A stretch of DNA of 31,798 nucleotides from UBA10906 sp049296695 (lineage in GTDB: Bacteria; Pseudomonadota; Gammaproteobacteria; Methylococcales; Methylomonadaceae): the NCBI GenBank assembly GCA_049296695.1, contig JBAQSX010000136.1, forward strand, positions 1 through 31,798. Reading direction: 5' to 3'. Every line of letters begins with the position of its first letter. Position 1 is the first letter of the stretch. The position numbers and the translations under genes were made by a program. The notes beneath the pieces are model-generated. The model saw only the letters and a list, made by a program, of their open reading frames with translations. It was not told the DNA's origin and ran no database searches. Of this stretch, positions 16,301-23,812 are shown piece by piece.

Positions 16301-17562
16301 AATAAGGCACTCACCGCTGTATACCAGCCATAACCATAGCTATTACTTTGCTGGCAAAATATTGCTAATTGCTCTAAAGCAGAATCGGCTTTTTTAGCTT
16401 GGATTAAACGCTCACTTTGTCCTAACCAATAAAGTAATAATACATAACCCAAATGCTCATAAGGCGAGTGATGATTTTTAAAGGTTTGGCTTAAATTATT
16501 ATCGAATAATTTTAAAGCTTGCGTGCTTTGACTGGTTTTACTTTGATAAAGGTCGACGGCTTCAAGTAATAAAGTATTTAACAAATGAAATGAATCTTCA
16601 CCGTGAGCTTGTTTTAAATTAATTTGCACTTGCGCTTTTAATAAAGATAAATCCCCCGCTTTGCGTGATTGCAATAAACTTAAATGATAAAAATAACCAT
16701 AAAGCCCCGTTAAACAACTGTCCCGTTTGCCTGTTTCTAATTTTAATTGTTTTAATGCCCCTTGAAATAAGGTTCGACTATTTTCATAATCGCCTTGCAT
16801 AAAACGCCACGTTGCTAATAATTTTAAAGCATCCGCTGAATTATCACCCACTAACCAATCTTCAGTATCATTAAAATTAGAGCGTAATAAGCGTTGCTCT
16901 AACACTAAATAAACCATTGCCGCTTGATTAGGTTTAGTATTACCAAAAAACTTTTCTACTAAGCTATATGGCTGACTCGTATCTTGCAGTGTCCAGCGTT
17001 GTTTTTCTAGGCTATATTTTAATATTAAAAAACGCATAGCCAGCGATAAACTAGCAAACCACGCGCTATCAAATTCATTAAAGAATAAACGTTGCATACT
17101 TTCATTAAAATACTGCGGAAAGTCTTGATAAAAACGACTTAAATTAGCCGCAAAACCTGTATCGTTACCTTGATATAAAAACACTCTTAATTTTTTTAAA
17201 CGGTGTTGCGCAATCACCGCTTCACTGTGTTGGCTATGATTAGTATTATCAGCAATTAATAATTGCGCTAATTTAACAAACCACGGTTTAGTCACCGCAA
17301 GGCGCATTAATTCTTCAGCAATGCTGTACTGGCAATGCCAATCACCATTTTGCGTAGTGACTAATAATTCGTTTTTCTGTAATTTGTTTTGCAACGATCT
17401 ATCTAATAAAGGAATTAAACGGCTATCAAAACCATCGGTGGATTTTAATAACAGTTGCAAACTCGCATGATTAATCGGCGCGTAAATAACGGCTAAAGCG
17501 AGTAAAATGGTTTGTTCAGTTAAAGGTAATATATTGAAAAATTTTAATAATCGGTTATTCAT
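13390..17562 (-). CDS. SNF2-family ATPase/helicase-like protein
   Basis: A 1390-residue protein. The C-terminal third is a complete SNF2 ATPase: motif I DDMGLGKTVQAL (about residue 955), motif II DEAQ (about 1050), motif III TGTPIENHLGELWNLFNF, and the second RecA lobe with FSQFVGHL, LKAGGTGLNLTAADYVIHTD and the arginine-finger motif DRAHRMGQQRPVTIYRLV. The first 900 residues have no recognisable catalytic motif; residues 200-450 are helical and repeat-like, and 480-900 are mixed alpha/beta. SNF2 proteins translocate on double-stranded DNA and remodel protein-DNA complexes. Large bacterial members of this build occur with diverse roles in transcription recycling, repair or defence. No methylase or nuclease neighbour identifies the pathway. 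Confidence 0.9.
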   Translation of the reverse strand: MNNRLLKFFNILPLTEQTILLALAVIYAPINHASLQLLLKSTDGFDSRLIPLLDRSLQNKLQKNELLVTTQNGDWHCQYSIAEELMRLAVTKPWFVKLAQLLIADNTNHSQHSEAVIAQHRLKKLRVFLYQGNDTGFAANLSRFYQDFPQYFNESMQRLFFNEFDSAWFASLSLAMRFLILKYSLEKQRWTLQDTSQPYSLVEKFFGNTKPNQAAMVYLVLEQRLLRSNFNDTEDWLVGDNSADALKLLATWRFMQGDYENSRTLFQGALKQLKLETGKRDSCLTGLYGYFYHLSLLQSRKAGDLSLLKAQVQINLKQAHGEDSFHLLNTLLLEAVDLYQSKTSQSTQALKLFDNNLSQTFKNHHSPYEHLGYVLLLYWLGQSERLIQAKKADSALEQLAIFCQQSNSYGYGWYTAVSALLLQRLSYKYKSSEQIAKRYIHSSCKQLLDLLPQLPSWERALQALTQLTVKPLAISQEVRLCWLVTLQNNEVILEAKEQRLNKSGRWTKGRLIPLKRLATEQAQLDYLSVHDKKICATIITDKDTDYYNTNQKENYRFGDNALLAAVGHPHIYWAEQNSFDNAIDISITEPQLLVQARQEQLYLCLIPNIQAEQTRIIQKTTSGLLITLINDSHRQVASILGEAGLIIPLDAKEQVLEAIASVATLLTVQSDIGGSAIHADVVEADSRLHLHLQPLGQGLQIEVFVQPFFAGGPLYKPAEGGLTVLAEIAGEHLQTSRDFELEKLHTRELLETCTLLSLDKELKWCLEDAEIALETLLQLQTLGDIALLEWPKGKSIKLSREAGLGQARFSVQREQNWFSLEGDLVIDDNHVIGMQELMTLLANSAGRFLTLDDGQIIALTQELRQRLTDLSQLGDVQQDKIQFHPLAAPALHEITTGMAIQSTKPWQEQLQRLHDLEGLNFTVPSSLQGELRDYQLQGFQWLSRLAYWGAGACLADDMGLGKTVQALALILSRAEQGATLILAPTSVCINWLEESARFAPSLKLHSFGSGDRQAMLDTIGAFDLVVCSYGLLQTEGKRLAQIQWHTLVADEAQAIKNHATKRSKAAMALQADFKLITTGTPIENHLGELWNLFNFINAGLLGSWSRFAERYAHAIESGHDKEAQQRLKTVLRPFILRRLKSEVLTELPARTEVTLHIELSEPERALYEALRRSALQTMKGVQQQPQGQQQLKILAEIMKLRRACCHPRLVMEESTLSSAKLQAFEELVDELLDNQHKALVFSQFVGHLTIIRELLDKKGIHYQYLDGSTPSSQRKKAVQAFQAGEGDLFLISLKAGGTGLNLTAADYVIHTDPWWNPAVEDQASDRAHRMGQQRPVTIYRLVAKNTIEDKIVALHHHKRDLANSLLEGGDISGKLSMDAMLALLKEFDEH

Positions 17563-18271
17563 TGATATTATAGATAATAGTAGAGGTAGTGAGTATTATA
17601 ATTATTGTTTGCCCACATTATAACTAATAACAAAATAATATAAATTACTTATAGGGCTAACAAATTCATCTTATAACTAGACGAATCTGTTGCATCTACA
17701 GTTAATTTATTAAGTCTTCAAAAAAGGCAACTTACCATATTAACACTATTTTATATTTTTTTATATACTTTTTATGAAATAAGCTTACACTATTTGATAT
17801 TTAAGTAGCCTAATTCGCTTGATAGTCGTATTTTCTTTTGTTATTTTATTTATTAATAAACCCTTAACTTATATTGAAAGAATCCGCTTATTTAAATCAA
17901 TTAAAGACGTATAAAAAATTAATTATTAGCTAAAAAATTTATCGCCTCGCGCTTTTTTACAAAAAGCGACTGATAGATTTTATTTGCGTATTACCTAATG
18001 AAGTGAGTTTGGTTTTAGAATATAAAGGCGAAAACGATTGGAAAAATGTAGACGATGATTACTAAAAAATGTTGGGATTTAATTGATGCTTTATTATCTT
18101 AACAGCGCAGTCTTTTGATTTTAAGTAGCGTGAAACGCTATATATAACAAGCTTATGTTAGACTAAGCCAGTAGTAATAAATGATGGCAGTGCTATTGAA
18201 CAAACAGTAAGTTGGCGTGATTTTGTCAGTTACTAAACTAAATACACCCTTACAACATTGAGGAAAAAAGT
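17563..18271. other. AT-rich intergenic region with gene debris
   Basis: No intact gene is visible in these 709 bp. The first 380 bp is very AT-rich with no clear signal. Positions 17970-18102 hold a likely gene remnant, listed separately. Near 18127-18139 there is a short TAGCG/CGCTA hairpin, and 18184-18236 reads as NDGSAIEQTVSWRDFVSY in one frame with no start codon, possibly another relic. The pntA promoter must lie in the right part, but I could not fix it. Confidence 0.5.
17970..18102 (+). pseudogene. Possible C-terminal relic of a type III restriction helicase-like protein
   Basis: Two adjoining frames read IDFICVLPNEVSLVLEYKGE followed by NDWKNVDDDY-stop and, one base over, TKKCWDLIDALLS-stop. 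The (Y/I)DF ... LVLEYKGE pattern resembles the PD-(D/E)XK-type end of type III restriction or DEAD-box helicase subunits, where an ExK motif and a W or D-rich segment follow. There is no start codon, and a frameshift near 18061 breaks the frame. The assignment is from memory of the motif and is weak. Confidence 0.3.
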
Positions 18272-19822
18272 ATGAAAATTGGTGTTCCTAAAGAACTTCA
18301 CCAAGGTGAAAAACGGGTTGCCACCACCCCTGATGCGGCGGCGCAATTAATAAAATTAGGTTTTAGCGTTAGCGTTGAAAGCGGCGCGGGGCTACGCGCT
18401 AATATCTCTGATGCTGATTATCAAGCGGTAGGTGTAGAGGTTGTTGAAAGCAGAGTGGAATTGTGGCAAAACGCCGACATTATTTTAAAAGTCCGCGCTC
18501 CAGAGCAACGCCCTCGCTTACATGAAGCTGATTTACTTAAAGAAGGCGCGACACTAATTAGTTTTATCTGGCCCGCGCAACAATCTGAGTTAATGGATAA
18601 GCTGGCAGAAAAAAACATTAATGTGCTGGCAATGGATTGTGTGCCACGTCTGTCTCGCGCTCAAAAATGTGACGCGTTAAGCTCTATGGCAAATATCGCA
18701 GGTTACAGAGCGATTATTGAAGCCGCGCAACATTTTGGGCGATTTTTTACAGGTCAAATCACCGCCGCTGGCAAAATCCCACCCGCTAAAGTCTTAGTGA
18801 TAGGCGCGGGTGTTGCAGGTTTGGCGGCAATCGGTACAGCTAAAGGCATGGGCGCAATCGTTCGCGCTTTTGATACCCGTCCCGAAGTGAAAGAGCAAAT
18901 CGAAAGCATGGACGCTGAGTTTTTAATGCTTGATTTTAAAGAAGAAGGCTCAGGCACAGGCGGTTATGCGAAAACCATGTCGCCTGAATTTATTGCCGCT
19001 GAGATGGCGTTATTTGCCGCTCAAGCCAAAGAAGTCGATATTATCGTCACCACCGCATTAATTCCCGGTCGTCCTGCGCCTAAGTTGATTACCGCTGAGA
19101 TGGTGGCATCGATGAAAGCAGGTAGCGTGATTGTTGACTTAGCCGCTGAACAAGGCGGTAACTGCGAATTAACCGAAGTCAATAAAGTGTCCGTGCATCA
19201 TGACGTGACTATCATCGGTTATACCAATCTACCCAGCCGTTTAGCCAATCAATCCAGCCAGTTATACGCCACTAACTTACGGCATTTATTAACCGAACTC
19301 ACCCCCAACAAAGACGGCGAGTTAAACATCAATATGGAAGATGATGTGATTCGCGGCGCGACTGTTATCAAAGAAGGCAAAATCACTTGGCCACCGCCAC
19401 CGATTTCAGTGTCTGCCGCGCCAGCATCGGCAAAACCTGCCGCCGCAGTTGTTCACGCTAAAGAAGAAGTCAAACCTAAGACTTTATTGCAACAAGTCTT
19501 ACCCGCCTTAATTGTAGGTGTGGCTTTATTTGGTATTGGTAGCGTTGCCCCTGAAACCTTTATGGCGCATTTCACCGTATTTGTCTTAGCCTGTTTTGTT
19601 GGCTATCAAGTGATATGGAACGTTACGCCCTCACTGCATACGCCTCTTATGAGCGTCACCAATGCCATTAGCGGCATTATCGTTTTGGGCGCGATTATTC
19701 AATTAGCCTCAAGCAATCTAACCGTTAGCGTGCTGGCGGGTTTATCGGTATTAATTGCCTCAATTAACATAGCGGGTGGCTTTTTAGTCACACGCCGTAT
19801 GTTAGACATGTTTAGAAAATAA
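18272..19822 (+). CDS. pntA: NAD(P) transhydrogenase subunit alpha
   Basis: Alpha subunit of the proton-translocating transhydrogenase, which drives hydride transfer from NADH to NADP+ with the proton gradient. The 516-residue protein has the full-length E. coli-type build. The N-terminal alanine-dehydrogenase-like NAD domain starts MKIGVPKE, with the Rossmann loop VIGAGVAGLAAIGTAKGMGA near residues 176-195 and an acidic residue in RAFDTRP. It is followed by an Ala/Pro linker (about 378-400) and four hydrophobic segments (about 408-512). The RBS GAGGAAAA is well placed. pntB follows after 13 bp. Confidence 0.97.
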   Translation: MKIGVPKELHQGEKRVATTPDAAAQLIKLGFSVSVESGAGLRANISDADYQAVGVEVVESRVELWQNADIILKVRAPEQRPRLHEADLLKEGATLISFIWPAQQSELMDKLAEKNINVLAMDCVPRLSRAQKCDALSSMANIAGYRAIIEAAQHFGRFFTGQITAAGKIPPAKVLVIGAGVAGLAAIGTAKGMGAIVRAFDTRPEVKEQIESMDAEFLMLDFKEEGSGTGGYAKTMSPEFIAAEMALFAAQAKEVDIIVTTALIPGRPAPKLITAEMVASMKAGSVIVDLAAEQGGNCELTEVNKVSVHHDVTIIGYTNLPSRLANQSSQLYATNLRHLLTELTPNKDGELNINMEDDVIRGATVIKEGKITWPPPPISVSAAPASAKPAAAVVHAKEEVKPKTLLQQVLPALIVGVALFGIGSVAPETFMAHFTVFVLACFVGYQVIWNVTPSLHTPLMSVTNAISGIIVLGAIIQLASSNLTVSVLAGLSVLIASINIAGGFLVTRRMLDMFRK

Positions 19823-19835
19823 GCGGAGACCCATA

Positions 19836-21230
19836 ATGAATCACAGTTTATTAACAATGGCTTACATTATCGCCGCGATTTTATTCATTTTGAGTTTAAG
19901 CGGTTTAAGCAATCAAGAAACGGCGCGTAAAGGTAATTACTACGGCATGATAGGCATGACTATCGCCATTATTGCCACTGCCTTTTTAGTCGGCGAGGCA
20001 ACCGCTTACGGCATTCTAGCAGGTGCGGTGTTGATTGGTGGTGCAATTGGCGTTCGCGCCGCCACTAAAGTTGAAATGACTCAAATGCCTGAATTAGTTG
20101 CCATTATGCACAGTTTAGTGGGTATGGCGGCGGTATTAATTGGTTATGCTAACTTTTTAGGGCATGACGCTGTTTTACAAGGTGCTGAGCAAACTATTCA
20201 TAACATTGAAATCTATTTAGGCATTTTAATCGGTGCGGTGACTTTCTCAGGTTCAGTAATTGCCTTTGGTAAATTAAGCGAAAAAATCAGCGGCAAACCG
20301 TTATTATTGCCAGCGCGGCATTGGTTAAACCTAACGCTATTGCTTTCCGCTCTGGTGTTATTAGGCTTATTTATTGGTGAGACCAATGAAAGCCTTGCGC
20401 TGTGTTACTTAAGCATTATGACCTTGGTTGCTTTGCTGTTTGGTATTCACATGGTGATGGCAATCGGTGGCGCGGATATGCCTGTGGTGGTTTCAATGCT
20501 TAACAGCTATTCAGGCTGGGCGGCGGCGGCGACAGGTTTTATGCTCAATAATGATTTATTGATTGTGACTGGCGCGTTAGTGGGCAGTAGCGGTGCTATC
20601 TTGAGTTATATCATGTGCAGAGCCATGAACCGCCATTTCTTAAGCGTGATTGCGGGTGGTTTTGGCACAGTTTCAGGCGGTGAAGCGGCAGTGATTGAAG
20701 GTGAAGTCACGCCGATTAGTGCCGAAGAAACTGCCGCTTTATTGTTATCTGCAAAAAGCATCATGATTATTCCGGGCTATGGCATGGCAGTGGCGCAAGC
20801 TCAGCATAGCGTCCAAGAAATGACTAAGTTACTGCGCGACAAAGGCAAAAAAGTCGGTTTTGGCATTCATCCCGTGGCAGGTCGTATGCCTGGCCACATG
20901 AACGTGTTATTGGCTGAGGCAAAAGTGCCTTATGACATTGTTTATGAAATGGAAGAAATTAACGAAGACTGGGGCAATGTTGATGTGTCGATTGTGATTG
21001 GCGCGAATGATATTGTGAATCCTTCGGCGTTGACTGACCCTAATAGTCCGATTGCGGGTATGCCTGTTTTAGAATGTTGGAACAGTGAAACTACTATTGT
21101 GATGAAACGCAGTATGGCTTCGGGTTATGCAGGTGTGGGTAATCCTTTATTTGTGATGGAAAACACCCGTATGTTATTTGGTGATGCTAATACTATGTTG
21201 CAGGCGGTGTTGAAAGTATTGAAGGGTTAA
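19836..21230 (+). CDS. pntB: NAD(P) transhydrogenase subunit beta
   Basis: Beta subunit partner of PntA: 464 residues with about eight to nine membrane helices in residues 5-255 and a cytosolic NADP(H)-binding domain III at about 290-464. Domain III shows IIPGYGMAVAQAQHSV, the HPVAGRMPGHMNVLLAEA loop, IVIGANDIVNP and the terminal NPLFVMENTRMLFGDA. All are diagnostic. An RBS (GCGGAGA) lies before the ATG. A rho-independent terminator follows at 21250. A decayed duplicate of the last 60 codons lies at 23813-23986. Confidence 0.97.
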   Translation: MNHSLLTMAYIIAAILFILSLSGLSNQETARKGNYYGMIGMTIAIIATAFLVGEATAYGILAGAVLIGGAIGVRAATKVEMTQMPELVAIMHSLVGMAAVLIGYANFLGHDAVLQGAEQTIHNIEIYLGILIGAVTFSGSVIAFGKLSEKISGKPLLLPARHWLNLTLLLSALVLLGLFIGETNESLALCYLSIMTLVALLFGIHMVMAIGGADMPVVVSMLNSYSGWAAAATGFMLNNDLLIVTGALVGSSGAILSYIMCRAMNRHFLSVIAGGFGTVSGGEAAVIEGEVTPISAEETAALLLSAKSIMIIPGYGMAVAQAQHSVQEMTKLLRDKGKKVGFGIHPVAGRMPGHMNVLLAEAKVPYDIVYEMEEINEDWGNVDVSIVIGANDIVNPSALTDPNSPIAGMPVLECWNSETTIVMKRSMASGYAGVGNPLFVMENTRMLFGDANTMLQAVLKVLKG

Positions 21231-21249
21231 GTGTTACTCGTATGATTTA

Positions 21250-21282
21250 AGCCTCGATTGTGTGAGCAATCGGGGCTTTTTT
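21250..21282 (+). terminator. Rho-independent terminator after pntAB
   Basis: Stem AGCCTCGATTG/CAATCGGGGCT (one G-U wobble) with a six-base loop and a run of six T. It sits 20 bp after the pntB stop. Confidence 0.9.
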
Positions 21283-21314
21283 GTGATTAAAAAAGAATAA
21301 TATCAGAATAATTT

Positions 21315-21342
21315 TTGACTATTTTTGTAAAAATGGTATGAT
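21315..21342 (+). promoter_or_regulatory. Extended -10 promoter with palindromic spacer (putative operator)
   Basis: TTGACT (21315-21320), a 16-bp spacer and TATGAT (21337-21342) preceded by TG at 21334-21335 give a strong sigma-70 extended -10 promoter. The spacer contains ATTTTTGTAAAAAT (21321-21334), a palindrome with perfect 6-bp arms, ideally placed for repression by the XRE-domain protein encoded downstream. Start of transcription is predicted near 21349, about 30 bp before the ATG. Confidence 0.65.
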
Positions 21343-21378
21343 TACCTCAATGTCCATCCATTGCGCGTGTTATTTATT

Positions 21379-21966
21379 ATGACTTCTCAAGAAAATATCA
21401 AAAATTTATTCAAACCTCATGCTTCAGTTGTTATAAAGTTTTTTAATGATGCTGTAAAAGATTTTTATGATACGCCAAACCATGAAAAGTACGATAAAAC
21501 TACACGGGCAAATATGATAAATAATCTCGTAGTTAATAGGCTTAGTACATATTCTGCATTTCATCCAGAAAAAAGACACAGAACAACCTTTTTTTCATTA
21601 AACGGAGCATCTGTATTTCGCATAAAACTAACAGACAAAAGAGGTTACAGTAAAAATATTTCTACTCATGCCGTTTTAAATTATCATAATCCTCAGTGTG
21701 ACATGCCAGGCTTACCAGATGTCATAAAATTTGAAGTTGGATATATTCTTAATTCTACTGAAACAGAAATTGATGATATTCGTGTTATTTTTAGAAATAA
21801 TAAAAAAGTATCAAATTGGTTTTCGATTATTGAAAGAGATAATTTACAAAATGATATTGAAGAAATATTAACCGAGGAGTTTAAAGCAAGTAGCTCTACT
21901 AACATCGTAAAAGTAAAAAAGGGCATTCTTCCCGACCAGAACAAACAAATTCAAGATAAAAAATGA
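21379..21966 (+). CDS. Unknown protein, partner of an XRE-ImmA/IrrE protein
   Basis: A 195-residue soluble protein that I do not recognise. It has no signal peptide, membrane segment or known catalytic motif. The start was placed at ATG 21379 (MTSQENIKNLF); an in-frame TTG at 21361 would add six residues. The N-terminal half is helical and basic; the centre holds a conserved-looking stretch, HRTTFFSLNGASVFRIKL followed by AVLNYHNPQ. The C-terminus is Lys/Gln-rich. Base composition is distinctly more AT-rich than the flanking pntAB genes, suggesting transfer. Its stop overlaps the next start as ATGA, so it is translationally coupled to the metallopeptidase regulator. By arrangement it may be a toxin-like effector or the substrate of that protein; this is inference. 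Confidence 0.75.
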   Translation: MTSQENIKNLFKPHASVVIKFFNDAVKDFYDTPNHEKYDKTTRANMINNLVVNRLSTYSAFHPEKRHRTTFFSLNGASVFRIKLTDKRGYSKNISTHAVLNYHNPQCDMPGLPDVIKFEVGYILNSTETEIDDIRVIFRNNKKVSNWFSIIERDNLQNDIEEILTEEFKASSSTNIVKVKKGILPDQNKQIQDKK

Positions 21967-23078
21967 ATAACACTTCTTCTCCACAATTGGTTTATAGTCA
22001 GTCTAGTTTTAATAGACAAATGCTTACTATTGCACGAGATTATCGCAACGAAAGTCAATCTTCACTTTCAAAAAAAATAGGATTATCTCAGGCAAAATTG
22101 TCAAAAATTGAAAATGGTTTGCAAATTCCAGACGAAAAAGAAATTAGTTTATTTTCAAAAGTGTTAGGTTTTCCAGAAAGTTTTTTTTCACAGTTTGTTA
22201 ATATTATTGGACATCCAATGAGTACACATCCTGCAATGTATAGAAAAGGCGCATCTGTTGGAGTAAAACCATTAAGTAAATTAACAGCTGAGATAAATAT
22301 TAGGTTGCTAAATTTAAGAGTTTTTCTTAATTCTATTGAGTTAGAACCTACTTTAATTCTTCCTCAATATCCTATAGAGGATAATGATGATGACCCTGAA
22401 TATATTGCTAAAAAAGTTAGAGAAACTTGGTTATTACCAAAAGGCCCAATTCTTAATTTAACTGAGCTTGTTGAAAAAGCAGGAGTGGTTATATTTTTAT
22501 GTGATTTTAGTTATGCAAATGTAGATGGTGCATCAATTAAAGTTAATGGATTACCACCTTGTATCTTTCTTAATAAAGATAGACCAGCAGATAGAATGCG
22601 ATTTTCTTTAGCCCATGAATTAGGTCATTTAATTATGCACTCTCAGTCCTCAGAGAAAATGGAAGAAGAAGCTAATATTTTTGCTAGCGAATTATTAATG
22701 CCAAGAAATGACATTAAAAGAGAATTTGGCGAAAGATTAACGCTTGCTGATTTAGCTAGATTGAAAAAAGTTTGGCGTGTAGCAATGCAAGCATTACTCT
22801 ACAGAGCAAGATATATCGAAGCTATATCTGAAAATCAATCTAGTTATTTGTGGCGACAAATCAGTATGAAAGGATATAGAAAACAAGAGCCAGAAAGCAC
22901 AAATATACCTTATGAAAAACCAAGAACAATTCCTGACATTGTGAATGTTCATAAAAATGAGCTTAACTATTCTATAGAAGAGTTAGCTCAAGCGACAAAC
23001 TATTTTAGCGAAGAATTTAATAGTCTCTATATAGAATCTAACCAGCTTAAACCTAAATTAAAGCTGGTTATTAAGTAA
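21963..23078 (+). CDS. XRE HTH - ImmA/IrrE family metallopeptidase
   Basis: A 371-residue fusion of an XRE-type helix-turn-helix (about residues 18-75, with SLSKKIGLSQAKLSKIENG) and an ImmA/IrrE (COG2856) zinc peptidase-like domain. The latter has HELGH at 218-222 and the downstream EEANIFASELLMP, whose Glu supplies a third zinc ligand. Members cleave or regulate repressors in mobile elements, or act as antitoxin-like regulators (family knowledge). The gene is coupled to the unknown gene upstream; the palindrome in the operon promoter is a candidate binding site. Both genes have low GC. An intrinsic terminator follows at 23093. Confidence 0.9.
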   Translation: MNNTSSPQLVYSQSSFNRQMLTIARDYRNESQSSLSKKIGLSQAKLSKIENGLQIPDEKEISLFSKVLGFPESFFSQFVNIIGHPMSTHPAMYRKGASVGVKPLSKLTAEINIRLLNLRVFLNSIELEPTLILPQYPIEDNDDDPEYIAKKVRETWLLPKGPILNLTELVEKAGVVIFLCDFSYANVDGASIKVNGLPPCIFLNKDRPADRMRFSLAHELGHLIMHSQSSEKMEEEANIFASELLMPRNDIKREFGERLTLADLARLKKVWRVAMQALLYRARYIEAISENQSSYLWRQISMKGYRKQEPESTNIPYEKPRTIPDIVNVHKNELNYSIEELAQATNYFSEEFNSLYIESNQLKPKLKLVIK

Positions 23079-23092
23079 TCTATTTTCATTTT

Positions 23093-23130
23093 AAAATCCC
23101 CATTTTTAATAATAAAAAACTGGGGTTTTT
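23093..23130 (+). terminator. Rho-independent terminator
   Basis: Stem AAAATCCCCA/TGGGGTTTTT with an 18-base AT-rich loop and a terminal T run, 15 bp after the ImmA/IrrE gene stop. Weak but well placed. It separates this operon from yefM-yoeB. Confidence 0.65.
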
Positions 23131-23133
23131 GAT

Positions 23134-23155
23134 GTATTTTCCAAGTAGAAAATAC
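23134..23155. promoter_or_regulatory. Palindrome in the yefM promoter, putative operator
   Basis: GTATTTTC and GAAAATAC form perfect 8-bp arms around CAAGTA. A -10-like TATACT lies at 23160-23165, with a poor -35 (TTTTCC) about 17 bp upstream inside the palindrome. It is positioned for autoregulation by the YefM-YoeB complex. Inferred only from position and symmetry. Confidence 0.5.
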
Positions 23156-23199
23156 TAATTATACTCACCGCCAGTTAAATCCAACTGTAAGAGAAAATC

Positions 23200-23526
23200 A
23201 TGAACGTACTCACTTTTAGCGAAGTCCGCTCTTCATTAAAAACTGTAATGGATGATGTCTGCAAAGACCATGTGCCAACAATTATTAGTCGCGTCAATGG
23301 TGAGCATGTTGTGATGTTGTCATTAGCGGATTTTAATAGTATGCAAGAAACGCTATATCTATTAAGTTCGCCTGCCAATGCCAATCATTTAATGGAATCC
23401 ATTGCACAACTTAAAGCGGGTAAGACTCAAACACAAGAACTTATCGGTAATAAAAAACCAAAAAAGCAAAAGCAAACAGCAAACAAAAATCGGCAATCTC
23501 TCGTGGACACCGAATGCGTGGGCTGA
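23200..23526 (+). CDS. yefM: YefM-type (Phd/YefM) antitoxin
   Basis: A 108-residue antitoxin of the Phd/YefM family that should bind DNA through its N-terminal half and neutralise YoeB. The core MNVLTFSEVRSSLKTVMDDV ... VMLSLADFNSMQETLYLLSSPANA ... LMESIAQLKAG matches E. coli YefM closely and would normally end near residue 84. Here the frame runs on for about 24 residues (KKPKKQKQTANKNRQ and beyond) into the toxin coding sequence. Both the extension and the 125-bp overlap are unusual. RBS GTAAGAGAA lies before the ATG. Confidence 0.9.
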   Translation: MNVLTFSEVRSSLKTVMDDVCKDHVPTIISRVNGEHVVMLSLADFNSMQETLYLLSSPANANHLMESIAQLKAGKTQTQELIGNKKPKKQKQTANKNRQSLVDTECVG

Positions 23527-23752
23527 TTACCTCTATTGGCAAAAAGAAGATTTAAAAATTATTGATGAAATTAACAATTTATTAGACGAATGCTTAAAAA
23601 ATCCTTTCAAAGGAACAGGAAAACCTGAACCACTCACAGGCAATTTAACAGGTTTTTGGTCACGACGAATTACACATGAACATCGACTGGTTTATTTACC
23701 AGAAGACGGCGTGATTTATATCGTTGCTTGTCGTTACCATTACTCGAAATAA
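23402..23752 (+). CDS. yoeB: YoeB-type mRNA interferase toxin
   Basis: A ribosome-dependent mRNA endonuclease of the RelE/YoeB fold. The family core begins at LSWTPNAWADYLYWQKED and ends VACRYHY. The catalytic-type residues are present: Glu76 of KPEPL, Arg88-Arg89 of FWSRRIT, Arg95, and His113-Tyr114. The only start codon in frame is TTG at 23402, giving a 116-residue product with an extra basic 32-residue N-terminus overlapping the antitoxin gene out of frame. No ATG, GTG or TTG lies just before the family core. The true initiation, or a frameshift from the antitoxin frame at the A6 runs (23452 and 23460), is unresolved. The catalytic core itself is undamaged. Confidence 0.85.
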   Translation: MHNLKRVRLKHKNLSVIKNQKSKSKQQTKIGNLSWTPNAWADYLYWQKEDLKIIDEINNLLDECLKNPFKGTGKPEPLTGNLTGFWSRRITHEHRLVYLPEDGVIYIVACRYHYSK

Positions 23753-23760
23753 TAAAATTA

Positions 23761-23796
23761 AGCCTCGATTGTAATAATAACAAACGGGGCTTTTTT
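23761..23796 (+). terminator. Terminator-like hairpin after yoeB, resembling the pntB terminator
   Basis: AGCCTCGATTG, a nine-base spacer, CAAACGGGGCT and a T run. The left arm and downstream T tract match the hairpin at 21250; the right arm carries a mismatch. It immediately precedes the pntB relic. Confidence 0.65.
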
Positions 23797-23812
23797 CTGT
23801 GTTCGCTAAATT

